DNA of 64,000 bases from a virus: IMG/VR virus record IMGVR_UViG_3300037488_003551, positions 1 to 64,000 of that record. One strand, given 5' to 3'. Below are positions 51,127 through 58,319 of the stretch, piece after piece. The translations under genes and the position numbers were made by a program. Below the pieces are notes generated by a model. It did no database searches and had not been told where the DNA came from. It saw nothing but the letters and a program-made list of their open reading frames with translations. Position 1 is the first letter of the stretch, and each line of letters opens with the position of its first letter.

Positions 51127-51577
51127 AGTCGCGATTCTCGTGTAGATGTTGAGCTCGCATGAGTTGGAGCTTGACCGCTGCAGCTACTGCAGTATTTTAG
51201 TCTAATAAGAAAGAAGAGCCATGCCTTTCGGTCGGAGCCGAAAGAGATGAGCTCATGAGCGTCACCGCTACGATTGGCGGTAGCGTCGACGTCCTAGTAC
51301 ACGAGGACCGCGACATTTTAATTAGGCCGCACTGCAGCGTTTTTTAAAAAGAACGCCAGCTGAAGATACTTCAGTACTAAAGGCAACAACAGTGGTTAGA
51401 GTCGTACACGAATCTTTTAGCTTCTTGCTCCTCGAAGTTTTCTATTTTGCGACAAAATAGAAAACGTTCTCCTCGCGGCGAAGTAAAAAGATTCTTGCCG
51501 AACTCTCAGGAGTGCGGTAGGGGAAGGCGTGCCGAGAGTCTCTTCGGAGGCTCTCAGTACGCCGACCTCTTTTTTTG
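51127..51577 (+). ncRNA. Large structured non-coding RNA candidate (about 450 nt)
   Basis: No frame of useful length covers this stretch, yet it is full of strong stems: 51178-51183/51187-51192; 51225-51231/51238-51244 (7 bp); 51266-51271/51280-51285; 51285-51288 and 51291-51295 with 51304-51308 and 51311-51314; 51360-51365/51369-51374; 51410-51418/51486-51494 (9 bp) enclosing 51421-51424/51480-51483 and a perfect 13-bp hairpin 51437-51449/51453-51465; 51502-51505/51510-51513. It ends in a terminator with a UUCG tetraloop (51526-51563) and T-run. TATAAA at 51117 is a possible promoter. Large structured RNAs such as GOLLD and ROOL occur in phages, but no family could be assigned. Confidence 0.75.
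51526..51577 (+). terminator. Terminator with UUCG tetraloop ending the structured RNA
   Basis: GGCGT (51526-51530) with ACGCC (51559-51563), GAGAG with CTCTC, and CTC-TTCG-GAG at the tip form a long stem, followed by CTC and seven or more T. Very stable intrinsic terminator. Confidence 0.8.
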
Positions 51578-51586
51578 CTCCTGAGT

Positions 51587-51592
51587 TATAAT
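51587..51592 (+). promoter_or_regulatory. TATAAT, 6 nt before ATG 51599
   Basis: TATAAT-TGGAGG-ATG. The GGAGG touches the ATG, too close to act as an SD, so the -10 spacing again points to a leaderless start. Confidence 0.5.
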
Positions 51593-51598
51593 TGGAGG

Positions 51599-51952
51599 AT
51601 GGAAACTACCTACGACAAAGTTCTCAGCTGGTACAACAAGCAGCCGTGGTGGGGAAAGATTCTCTTCTTTGGAGTTCTCATCCTGCCCTTGCTCATAGGT
51701 ATTGCGCGCTATGCTACGCTTTTAATCCCAGAGAAAAAACTCGTCCCTTTCACCAAGCCTTCGAACTCACCTCCTTTTGGGAAAGTGAACGAAGCATTGG
51801 ATACTCGCCTCGAGGATTTAAAGAAAGAGTTGATATCTAAGCTGGAGACAGTACGGCAAACAGGTATTAGAGCTGGAGAACGACGTGAAACTATAAAGGC
51901 TGCAACGACAATGGCGGAGCTCGACGAAATCAAAAAGAGGTATGGTCTATGA
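51599..51952 (+). CDS. Single-TM protein with coiled coil (117 aa), possible spanin-like
   Basis: Residues 20-42 form a transmembrane helix (WGKILFFGVLILPLLIGIAR) after a short polar N-terminus. Residues 65-117 are a charged coiled coil (TRLEDLKKELISKLETVRQT). The layout (N-terminal anchor, long periplasmic coiled coil) is that of an inner-membrane spanin (Rz-like). It overlaps by ATGA the next gene, which has a signal peptide, as spanin pairs often do. Inference from architecture only. Confidence 0.5.
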   Translation: METTYDKVLSWYNKQPWWGKILFFGVLILPLLIGIARYATLLIPEKKLVPFTKPSNSPPFGKVNEALDTRLEDLKKELISKLETVRQTGIRAGERRETIKAATTMAELDEIKKRYGL

Positions 51953-52398
51953 AAAAACTCTTTGGAATTTTTTGCCTAACTCTAGTTTTTTGGAGTGCCT
52001 CCCTCGCGGCTGAAGACTTTCCCGAACGCCGAGTCCCGGACGTACCGGCTACGACGATAAAAGGAACAGAGTACAAGTGTTTTGATACGGCACAGTACGC
52101 AACGCTCTTGCTCTTATCCTCAGACTATCAAGCTCTGCGCCAAGTTTACTACTTAAATATCCCTAAAACGTACAACGACCTCGAGGATGTATATGTTCTC
52201 AAACTCTCTTTGAAAGACGATGAGATTTCTTTTCTCCATGGAAAATTATCAGAGGCTCAAAAAGAAATTGCTGCTCGGTACGCCGCTGACGAGAAGATAG
52301 TGAAAAGACTACAACTCTCAGCTACGGGTTGGAAGATTATTTCAGGGGTTGAAGCCGCGTTACTTGTGGTGATGACGGGTTACGCCGTTTTTAAGTAA
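51949..52398 (+). CDS. Exported protein with C-terminal TM (149 aa)
   Basis: A clear N-terminal signal peptide (KKLFGIFCLTLVFWSASLAA, with a cleavage site after Ala-Ala) is followed by a helical domain with a coiled coil (residues 80-115) and a C-terminal hydrophobic segment (IISGVEAALLVVMTGYAVF). Exported and membrane-tethered at the C-terminus. With the preceding gene it may form the envelope-disruption part of lysis. The function is inferred, not shown. Confidence 0.5.
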   Translation: MKKLFGIFCLTLVFWSASLAAEDFPERRVPDVPATTIKGTEYKCFDTAQYATLLLLSSDYQALRQVYYLNIPKTYNDLEDVYVLKLSLKDDEISFLHGKLSEAQKEIAARYAADEKIVKRLQLSATGWKIISGVEAALLVVMTGYAVFK

Positions 52399-52402
52399 GA
52401 AC

Positions 52403-52960
52403 TCAGCCGAACAATCCGAGGGCTTCTTGGAGTTGGGGCTGTACCGACCGATTTTGGAAGAGGCTGTTTAGGATAGGGGTCTGCTGCTGAGCTTGGAGGA
52501 GTTGGTCCATTTGACGAAGTTGGGTCGCTCGCTCAGGGAAAGCTCCCGCGAATTGATTCTGCTGAACGATATTGACCGGAGTCTTAGGAGCAGCTTGAAG
52601 GCGTATGGCTGCAGGGTCATAACCTGGGAGATTCTTAGCTCGGGCTGCAGCCGGTACGCTTGCAGCTGGGACTTGTTCTGCTCTCGTTCTGAATGGAGCT
52701 TGCGGAACAACTGTTCTAGACTTTAATTCTTCCATGAATTGAAGTTGCGTAGGGGTAGGAGCACCGGGTTTTACCGTAGCACGTGCAAGCGGATTCAGTC
52801 CCGTATTTTGAACGGATGTCGCCGCGGAGCCTGGAGGAAGTGGCGTCTTCCGGGAGAAGAGTGTTTTAGCTGCGCGTGTAACTGAATCTAGGATGCCAGC
52901 TTCCTTCTGGAATCCTAGGTCTACTAGTGCTTGTGCGTACCCTACTTGCTGGAAGTTCAT
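52403..52960 (-). CDS. Tagged Pro/Gln-rich protein (185 aa)
   Basis: Starts with the recurring tag (MNFQQVGYAQALVDLGFQKE, then AGI). The rest is low-complexity, Pro/Ala/Gln-rich and probably extended. It ends in a Gln-rich helix (MDQLLQAQQQTPILNSLFQN). Read against the flanking operons together with the next tagged gene, which it overlaps by 4 nt. Likely minor virion protein. Confidence 0.55.
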   Translation of the reverse strand: MNFQQVGYAQALVDLGFQKEAGILDSVTRAAKTLFSRKTPLPPGSAATSVQNTGLNPLARATVKPGAPTPTQLQFMEELKSRTVVPQAPFRTRAEQVPAASVPAAARAKNLPGYDPAAIRLQAAPKTPVNIVQQNQFAGAFPERATQLRQMDQLLQAQQQTPILNSLFQNRSVQPQLQEALGLFG

Positions 52961-53463
52961 TGGTAACCCATTGGCATCTGTTGCTGGCCGTATTGCTGCA
53001 TGGGTTGGCTAGGAGGTGGAGCTCCCATACCCGTTACATACCCTAAGCCACCTGCTCCGGCACCAGCTAGACCCACACTCATGAGGGGATTTCGTCGGAT
53101 ACGGTTCAGCATCCCCCCGCCCGCTGCAGCTTGAGGTGGAGGCGCCGAGGCGGCAGGAGACGCGGGAGGAGGAGCTCCCGGGGGCGCAGCCGGAGCCGCT
53201 GTTTGTCCTGCAGGTGCTTTGGGCTTAACACCTGCGAAGGCGTCCTCTGCCCGTCCTGTTGCGTTGGCTCCAGGAGGTTTACGAGGAGTCCGACCAGCTG
53301 CGAACCTCTCGACATCGTCCATGGCCGTAACTCCTGGACCTGCTTTTGGAACCGCTTTCGGCGCTCGACTAAAAAGCTGCTTTAACCAACCAAAGCCTGC
53401 CGCTGTTTTCTCAAGCCCCAAATCTGACAGGGCTGAATGGTATCCAATTTCAATCAAATTCAT
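52957..53463 (-). CDS. Tagged Pro/Ala-rich protein with Gly tract (168 aa)
   Basis: The ATG at 53463 with GGAGG 7 nt upstream is the start, giving MNLIEIGYHSALSDLGLEKT then AAGF, the clearest copy of the GY-AL-LG tag. A Pro/Ala-rich disordered region follows, then RIRRNPLMSVGLAGAGAGGL (basic plus Gly-rich hydrophobic) and a Gln/Met/Pro tail. Composition matches the other tagged proteins. Divergent from the gene at 53539. Confidence 0.6.
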   Translation of the reverse strand: MNLIEIGYHSALSDLGLEKTAAGFGWLKQLFSRAPKAVPKAGPGVTAMDDVERFAAGRTPRKPPGANATGRAEDAFAGVKPKAPAGQTAAPAAPPGAPPPASPAASAPPPQAAAGGGMLNRIRRNPLMSVGLAGAGAGGLGYVTGMGAPPPSQPMQQYGQQQMPMGYQ

Positions 53464-53490
53464 GCTAGTCCTCCGTGCCAAAATTCTACT

Positions 53491-53508
53491 CGATTTCTGG
53501 TACAAGCT
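53491..53508 (+). promoter_or_regulatory. Relaxed copy of the recurrent intergenic motif
   Basis: TTTCTGGTACAAGCTC shares GGTACAAG and the T-rich 5' part with the three closer copies. It points to ATG 53539, about 30 nt downstream, past ACAATT and a strong SD. Partial match, so tentative. Confidence 0.3.
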
Positions 53509-53538
53509 CTGAGACAATTTTACACCCAGGAGGGCATG

Positions 53539-53763
53539 ATGACATTCCAAAGAGAGCTGCGCCAGCTCACACAGAAACGGCGTAAGGTTACCACTTGGAC
53601 CTTTATGATAGTCTTTATTCTTCTTTTGGGTACCGGTGGGGGCTTTTTCATTGCGTTGATTGGTGCTACTTTCTTTTCGACGATAGCACGGATGGGTGTG
53701 ACTCACGAACTGGAAAAATTCAACCGGCGGTTGTATCTAGGAGGAAAGAAGCCATGGGCGTAA
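53539..53763 (+). CDS. Small single-TM protein (74 aa)
   Basis: Basic N-terminus (FQRELRQLTQKRRKVTT), one TM helix (FMIVFILLLGTGGGFFIALI), then ATFFSTIARMG and a basic end. ATG 53539 with AGGAGG at 5 nt is preferred over the ATG directly before it. The topology (basic in, one TM) is compatible with a small holin or antiholin. Confidence 0.55.
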   Translation: MTFQRELRQLTQKRRKVTTWTFMIVFILLLGTGGGFFIALIGATFFSTIARMGVTHELEKFNRRLYLGGKKPWA

Positions 53764-54077
53764 CCAGTTTAGAAGTCGGGCTGAAGACTCGAACCGAGGA
53801 CCTGAAGAAGCTGTGGGAGACGCTGAAATCCGGCGTAACAATTGAAGATAATCGTTTTGTGAAAATCAACAATTATCTCGCGGAAATTCCCATTCGAATG
53901 CAGCGTAGAGAAGGATATGAAGCTCTCTTCGCTCTTACACGCGCCGCTACCCTGTTAGGAGAGATTAGAATTGAATACAGAGATACAGAAAGAAGAACCG
54001 AAGATGGAACTGACCAAGGAGACACTGTGGAGTGTACCGCTGAGGAGGCTCCGTCAAACGTACATCCTCTTAGGTGA
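53754..54077 (+). CDS. Hypothetical helical protein (107 aa)
   Basis: Not recognised. Helical with TRTEDLKKLWETLKSGVTIE and RREGYEALFALTRAATLLGE, ending acidic. SD AGGAGG, overlapping the end of the TM protein gene by 10 nt and the next gene by 74 nt. Part of a tight operon of small genes. Confidence 0.55.
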   Translation: MGVTSLEVGLKTRTEDLKKLWETLKSGVTIEDNRFVKINNYLAEIPIRMQRREGYEALFALTRAATLLGEIRIEYRDTERRTEDGTDQGDTVECTAEEAPSNVHPLR

Positions 54078-54423
54078 GGAGCTTCCAAAGATGATCAACG
54101 AAGCGTACCTCGATATCCTCGAGCAGTTGTACGGGGTGTTAGGGGATGAGGCTACCGTTACAGCCACGCGATTGGATGACTCGTCATTCACAGTCATCGA
54201 GGTTCTAGCGTCTCCAGAGTGTATCCGACCCCTCGCTGATATTCTAAAAGAGACGTCAGAAGTACGGGGATTTGGGATGGCGTTCAAAGCTGAGACCTGC
54301 TTGCCCTTCATCCGCTACCAAATCACGCTGTATTACCTGCCACTCGAGCTCGACTGGGTATGGAATACGGTTTCCCCTACGCCGATTACGCTCAAGACCA
54401 TCGTCAAGAAACTGAAGAAGTAA
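54004..54423 (+). CDS. Hypothetical protein (139 aa)
   Basis: Not recognised. Helical N-terminal half (LRRLRQTYILLGEELPKMIN), then a small alpha/beta unit and a hydrophobic beta pair (ITLYYLPLELDWVWNTVSP). ATG 54004 with AGAAGAA upstream is preferred to an in-frame TTG at 53971. Its first 74 nt lie inside the preceding gene. Confidence 0.5.
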   Translation: MELTKETLWSVPLRRLRQTYILLGEELPKMINEAYLDILEQLYGVLGDEATVTATRLDDSSFTVIEVLASPECIRPLADILKETSEVRGFGMAFKAETCLPFIRYQITLYYLPLELDWVWNTVSPTPITLKTIVKKLKK

Positions 54424-54453
54424 TTCTCTAAAAACAAGAGGAGGAGGGTCGAG

Positions 54454-55686
54454 ATGAAACTTCATCATCCGGAGAGCCTTATGCTGAAATACGGCGAGGC
54501 TCTACAGCGTGTCGAGAAACTTTATAAAGGTCCTACTTATATGAGTACGGGTCTAATGGCTGAGGTGATAAATCTTACGCCGCTATCCGTGTATTTTATC
54601 CCACCTGTCCGAGACGTTTTAAAAGACTCGGATAACCCAGCTTCTTTTCTACTGCTCAAAGAAGATGGCCGACTCAGCGAACTGCTTGAGGGAGTAAGGG
54701 ACACGTTTAAAAACTTTGGGAGTATGCCTGAGTCTATTCTAGCGGAAGAAATCATGACGGCATTGAAATACACGCACTCGTATCTCGTGTGGTCTATGAA
54801 TGGGTCACGCCTTTATGAAGTGCACCCGGACTTAGCGTGGGCGTTACAGCGCACGGAGCTTCAAGATTTCCCTACGGAAGATTTGCAACTACCCTGCAAC
54901 GCTCTGTATCTGGAGCTCCCACCGACGCTCTATATCCCGAACCGTATTACGGGTGACCATCCCACCGCGGGTGCTTTTATCATGGAGGAACTCCTCGATG
55001 ATATACGCACTTGGAGAATTGTTTTAACGGGTGGACCCAATGAATCTTCGGAAAGTAAGGACTACGTAAAGAAATATGGAAGTGACGACGCCCTTTTTCA
55101 TTACTGGATAGACTTCAGTCAAAAGACCGTGCAGGAGTGTATCGCGGCGCAATTGGAAACAACGCGCACTGGCAGCGAGCGTACGTGTCACTGGAAAGGT
55201 AAATCATACCATGCTATCTCCCCCAAATACATAGACGACGGTCCCGCTTTTGAGGACCTCCGTAAAACGCTGACAAGCACATTCCAGTACATCATGAACT
55301 GCGTCATTTACTCTACGACTGCAGAATCTGATGTCTGGTTTTATGAGGCCTCAAAAGAATACCGCGACCTCAAAGACCGGGCGATGAAAGCGAAGGGTGA
55401 CAAGCGCAAGCGTTTGTTCGCAGAGCTCAAGAACGTGTCGTCGCACACTCGGTATGTCATGGGCAGCCGCACGGTCATCGACCGCAAGCGCACCAAGGAA
55501 GCGAGCGTCGAGGGCGAGGGCCGCAAGCTCACCAAGGGCGGGCTCGTCGCCGGCCACTGGCAGAGGTACTGGGTAGGTGAAGGGCGTAAAACATGCGTAC
55601 GAAAACTGAGACTCCCCTTCTGGCGTGGGCCAGGGGAAGAATTCGTGCCGGCTGAAGAGGGTCGGCATGTGACAAAACTTAAGTAA
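54454..55686 (+). CDS. Hypothetical protein with VxGHW-type C-terminal motif (410 aa)
   Basis: A globular protein of 410 residues with no low complexity in its first 300. The C-terminus contains a basic region (YRDLKDRAMKAKGDKRKRLF), TRYVMGSRTVIDRKRTKEAS, then GGLVAGHWQRYWVGEGRKTC and LRLPFWRGPG. The GHW-x-R/Q-x-x-G-x-G-R then PFWRGPG arrangement occurs in a group of phage/mobile-element proteins that I recall being linked to AcrVA2-type anti-CRISPRs, but I cannot confirm it here. Local GC rises at 55390-55560, coding the basic segment. Strong SD (AGGAGGAGGG). Confidence 0.4.
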   Translation: MKLHHPESLMLKYGEALQRVEKLYKGPTYMSTGLMAEVINLTPLSVYFIPPVRDVLKDSDNPASFLLLKEDGRLSELLEGVRDTFKNFGSMPESILAEEIMTALKYTHSYLVWSMNGSRLYEVHPDLAWALQRTELQDFPTEDLQLPCNALYLELPPTLYIPNRITGDHPTAGAFIMEELLDDIRTWRIVLTGGPNESSESKDYVKKYGSDDALFHYWIDFSQKTVQECIAAQLETTRTGSERTCHWKGKSYHAISPKYIDDGPAFEDLRKTLTSTFQYIMNCVIYSTTAESDVWFYEASKEYRDLKDRAMKAKGDKRKRLFAELKNVSSHTRYVMGSRTVIDRKRTKEASVEGEGRKLTKGGLVAGHWQRYWVGEGRKTCVRKLRLPFWRGPGEEFVPAEEGRHVTKLK

Positions 55687-55772
55687 TTAGCGGTATAAGA
55701 AAAAGTCTTTCTGGGGGATTTTTAAATCAAGCGAATAAACCAAGTCAGACCCAACCAAGAAAAAGGAGAGTG

Positions 55773-56042
55773 ATGATGGTCCACGAAGCAGTGAAGTGGG
55801 AGACGGAGAGCTTTGGGCGGAAAATCTTAACTGAAACAGTTATGGAAGGTGGACAGGTATTACGAACGCAATCACTGCGCGTGCGTAAACATCCGACGTC
55901 AAATGGGATTAGATTTGTTGCCCTTTTGACGACTGACTTTGATGCATATGACGGATTTACAGGTTTTGTCTGTCCTTTTTGTGGGAGCACGGAGAGGACA
56001 AATTGTTGTCAGTGTGCCAACTGTGGAGTGACGCGATGGTAA
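55773..56042 (+). CDS. Small zinc-ribbon protein (about 89 aa)
   Basis: N-terminal 60 residues form a beta domain (WETESFGRKILTETVMEGGQ). The C-terminal 25 hold a ribbon with CPFCGS and CCQCANCG. Two ATGs (55773, 55776) follow AAGGAG; either is possible. An RNA or protein binding role is typical for such ribbons. Confidence 0.55.
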   Translation: MMVHEAVKWETESFGRKILTETVMEGGQVLRTQSLRVRKHPTSNGIRFVALLTTDFDAYDGFTGFVCPFCGSTERTNCCQCANCGVTRW

Positions 56043-56350
56043 CGTTGAAAAGGATTGAAGATAACGCGGCACGGCTCGAGAAGATTTGGCCGGGGCGAAA
56101 AACCTTCGCGGCGATAACAGTTGCGGAGGTCCTTGAAATCAAGTATGCGGACGTCATCGCCATGGTCCGCGCTGGCGCCTTCCCTGCCTGGAAGGAGAGC
56201 GGCACCTGGTCTATCCCCATGTGGGAGCAAGGGTGCCCTCTTGAGTGGGCACAGAACAGGCGCTATGATACGTCCCGTCGGTACCAGGGTGGAAAGGTGC
56301 CATTTGACAAGCTCTTCGCGGAGCTAGTGGATGTGACCGATGGGATATAG
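56036..56350 (+). CDS. Excisionase-like helix-turn-helix protein (104 aa)
   Basis: Residues about 20-60 match a MerR/excisionase-type winged HTH: FAAITVAEVLEIKYADVIAM, then VRAGAFPAWKESGTWSIP (recognition helix and wing). DNA-binding regulator or architectural protein. ATG 56036 overlaps the previous stop with GGAG upstream. No integrase gene is seen in the window. Confidence 0.6.
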   Translation: MVTLKRIEDNAARLEKIWPGRKTFAAITVAEVLEIKYADVIAMVRAGAFPAWKESGTWSIPMWEQGCPLEWAQNRRYDTSRRYQGGKVPFDKLFAELVDVTDGI

Positions 56351-56501
56351 AAGCCAAGTAGCCATCGTCATCAAAGACGACGCATTCCAAGAAGCGCTTT
56401 TGAAAGAGGGCGTGGATCTTCAGGAAGAAGTACGTAAGTGTCTGGAACAATATACGGACGAGACCATACACTACGAGTGTAAACTCACGTACAGCCACTA
56501 G
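56340..56501 (+). CDS. Small hypothetical protein (53 aa)
   Basis: ATG 56340 overlaps the preceding gene by 11 nt; 53 codons to TAG. Starts with a beta strand (MGYRSQVAIVIKDDAFQEAL), then an acidic helix and HYECKLTYSH. Compact alpha/beta, not recognised. Confidence 0.5.
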   Translation: MGYRSQVAIVIKDDAFQEALLKEGVDLQEEVRKCLEQYTDETIHYECKLTYSH

Positions 56502-56537
56502 GATTCGTAGGCTAGGGGGACTCGACATCCCTTAGCT

Positions 56538-56543
56538 TACACT
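56538..56543 (+). promoter_or_regulatory. TACACT, -10-like hexamer 6 nt before ATG 56550
   Basis: TACACT-TTCAAA-ATG with no SD upstream. Member of the leaderless class. Confidence 0.42.
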
Positions 56544-56549
56544 TTCAAA

Positions 56550-56729
56550 ATGGAAACACCTTTACAAGAAACTCTTGGGATACTTCAGCGCACTGCACAG
56601 GCGCTTAACACTATTTATTGGACGGAGTTACAAGAAAATCGTCCGCCCTCTCTTAAATACCGAGAGGCGTTAAAGAGGCTCCGAATGCGCATCTATAATC
56701 TACAAAAATCCTTGGGAGTGATCGCATGA
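56550..56729 (+). CDS. Small helical protein (59 aa), leaderless start
   Basis: ATG 56550; 59 codons ending in an ATGA overlap with the next gene. Fully helical and basic in the C-terminal half (METPLQETLGILQRTAQALN, YREALKRLRMRIYNLQKSLG). The overlap with the next ORF and the adjacent -10 support it. Function unknown. Confidence 0.55.
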   Translation: METPLQETLGILQRTAQALNTIYWTELQENRPPSLKYREALKRLRMRIYNLQKSLGVIA

Positions 56730-57268
56730 AGTTGGAAAATCAAATCGAAAACTACCTTAAAGCCGAGCCGACCAAGCGGTATTCGACAGAGGATATTACT
56801 GTTCGGTTTGGACGGAATAGAAAGGTTACAGCCGTCCTGCAGAAAATACGCGCAGGGTACATGCCGTACCTTTACTTTTCAAAAGAGCGGACACCTAAAG
56901 GAACCGGCCTTCGTTTTGAGTATTACTATATACCCGAAGGATTTGAGCCCCTGCCTAAAATCCTTACGTTCCGGGAGCTTATTGAAAAAGGATATTTGCA
57001 AGAGGCCAATCGTCTCTTTTTTAACACACTGGGTTTGAGCTTAGCTATCGCAAGCGAGGATGCGCCTAGCCTTATCGTTTATGACTTCAGAGATTCTTTA
57101 CACGGGGTTATGTTCAGCCCTGAAGTTACTTGCAATCCGAAGTTTAAAGAGCGAGTTGAGTATGTTGCGTTTGAGCGCGAAACAAAAAGGCTTGTACGTC
57201 AGACGTTGAGCAAGTTTAGTATAGGAGATGGTTCTAAGAGGTCACATAAACAAAAACAATCCAGGTGA
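56726..57268 (+). CDS. Hypothetical protein with wHTH-like N-terminus (180 aa)
   Basis: Residues 1-60 (IENYLKAEPTKRYSTEDITV, then RFGRNRKVTAVLQKIRAG) read as a winged helix-turn-helix. The rest is alpha/beta with VYDFRDSLHGVMFSPEV and a basic tail. Could be a regulator. It is not a family I recognise. Confidence 0.5.
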   Translation: MKLENQIENYLKAEPTKRYSTEDITVRFGRNRKVTAVLQKIRAGYMPYLYFSKERTPKGTGLRFEYYYIPEGFEPLPKILTFRELIEKGYLQEANRLFFNTLGLSLAIASEDAPSLIVYDFRDSLHGVMFSPEVTCNPKFKERVEYVAFERETKRLVRQTLSKFSIGDGSKRSHKQKQSR

Positions 57269-57280
57269 AAGAGGTTCAAT

Positions 57281-57553
57281 ATGAGTTGGGAAAAACTGGG
57301 TAAAGTAGAAACAGCTGGAATCCTAGGGGCTGCCACTGGATATGGAGTTGTTTCTTATTCGGGTCTGACAGCGGCAGGAATGATGGGTAAAAATTTTGGG
57401 ATAGGGTGCTCAGCTGGCCTCGTTGGAGCGGGCGCTGGAGCAGTTCTTGGAGTATCACTCTACGCATTAGGGGACGTAATTATGGACCTATTCGAAACAC
57501 CAAAGGAAACTCCCTTCGAACGGTGTCTGCGTGAAATGCGGAGAACCTATTAG
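57281..57553 (+). CDS. Gly-rich membrane protein (90 aa)
   Basis: Two Gly/Ala-rich hydrophobic tracts (GILGAATGYGVVSYSGLTAA, and GIGCSAGLVGAGAGAVLGVS) give a hairpin-like membrane protein with a charged C-terminus. SD AGAGG. Similar Gly-zipper tracts occur in the virion module, but this gene lies in the accessory region and has no tag. Confidence 0.55.
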   Translation: MSWEKLGKVETAGILGAATGYGVVSYSGLTAAGMMGKNFGIGCSAGLVGAGAGAVLGVSLYALGDVIMDLFETPKETPFERCLREMRRTY

Positions 57554-58015
57554 ATGAAATTTGTAGTACGCATTCAAAAGTCTTCGGTTACTTTTGCGGA
57601 AGTAATAGTAGATGCAGAAAGCAAAGAGGACGCTCGGGGTAAAGCTGAAGCGGACGTAAATTTAAGCCTTCTTCGTTGGATGAGTCCCGAGACTCTAATC
57701 GAAATAATAGGGATCGATGAAGTCGAGACTCCTAAAGAACCTCTGTGTCCTCATTGCGGCGCTCAAAACTTCCGAGAATTACAAACCGTCTATGAAGCCC
57801 AAAAGGTTTCATGGAATGCGGATGGAAATTTCTTAGAGTATGGTAATGTGGAATTCCAGGAGATGGAATCCGTAACAGGTATTGAGTGCGCGTCTTGCGG
57901 CAAGGACCTTGGTGAGGATTTCTTCCAGCCGTGGCATCAAGGTAAGACGCGCAGTGAGATATACGGCGAACACGAAACAACGAACAACACGAAAGGAGAA
58001 GACCAGCATGACTGA
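57554..58015 (+). CDS. Zinc-ribbon protein with DUF-like N-terminus (153 aa)
   Basis: Residues 1-55 form a beta-alpha domain (FVVRIQKSSVTFAEVIVDAE) of the kind that occurs in many small phage proteins. Residues 70-120 carry CPHCGAQ and CASCGKD as a split zinc ribbon. Acidic tail. GGAG 9 nt upstream of the ATG. Confidence 0.55.
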   Translation: MKFVVRIQKSSVTFAEVIVDAESKEDARGKAEADVNLSLLRWMSPETLIEIIGIDEVETPKEPLCPHCGAQNFRELQTVYEAQKVSWNADGNFLEYGNVEFQEMESVTGIECASCGKDLGEDFFQPWHQGKTRSEIYGEHETTNNTKGEDQHD

Positions 58016-58319
58016 GATCCAGAAACTGGTTAAGGGTGAGAAGACGGCCTTACCAGTCGCGTTGATTGGCGGCAGCGGAGCCGGATGGGTGACCGCGGAC
58101 CCCGCTGTAGACGGCCTTTTGGTGATCCCCAAGTGTGGGGTAGGAGCTGTAATCCTGTCCGAATCGGACTTAGCAGACTTTGGATACGTCAAACGGAGGA
58201 ATCAGAAACGTGCCAGTGTACCAAGTCCAGAGGACAGTTCGCCGAAATCAAAAGGCGCGCGTAAACGCAAGCAACGCGACGGAAGCTCAGCTAGTAGCGG
58301 AGGACCTTCCGGACAATAA
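58008..58319 (+). CDS. Hypothetical protein with basic tail (103 aa)
   Basis: SD AAAGGAG before ATG 58008. The first 65 residues look globular and Gly-rich (VALIGGSGAGWVTADPAVDG). The last 40 are Lys/Arg/Ser-rich (KGARKRKQRDGSSASSGG) and overlap another frame that has its own SD. The tail may therefore be less constrained. Confidence 0.5.
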   Translation: MTEIQKLVKGEKTALPVALIGGSGAGWVTADPAVDGLLVIPKCGVGAVILSESDLADFGYVKRRNQKRASVPSPEDSSPKSKGARKRKQRDGSSASSGGPSGQ

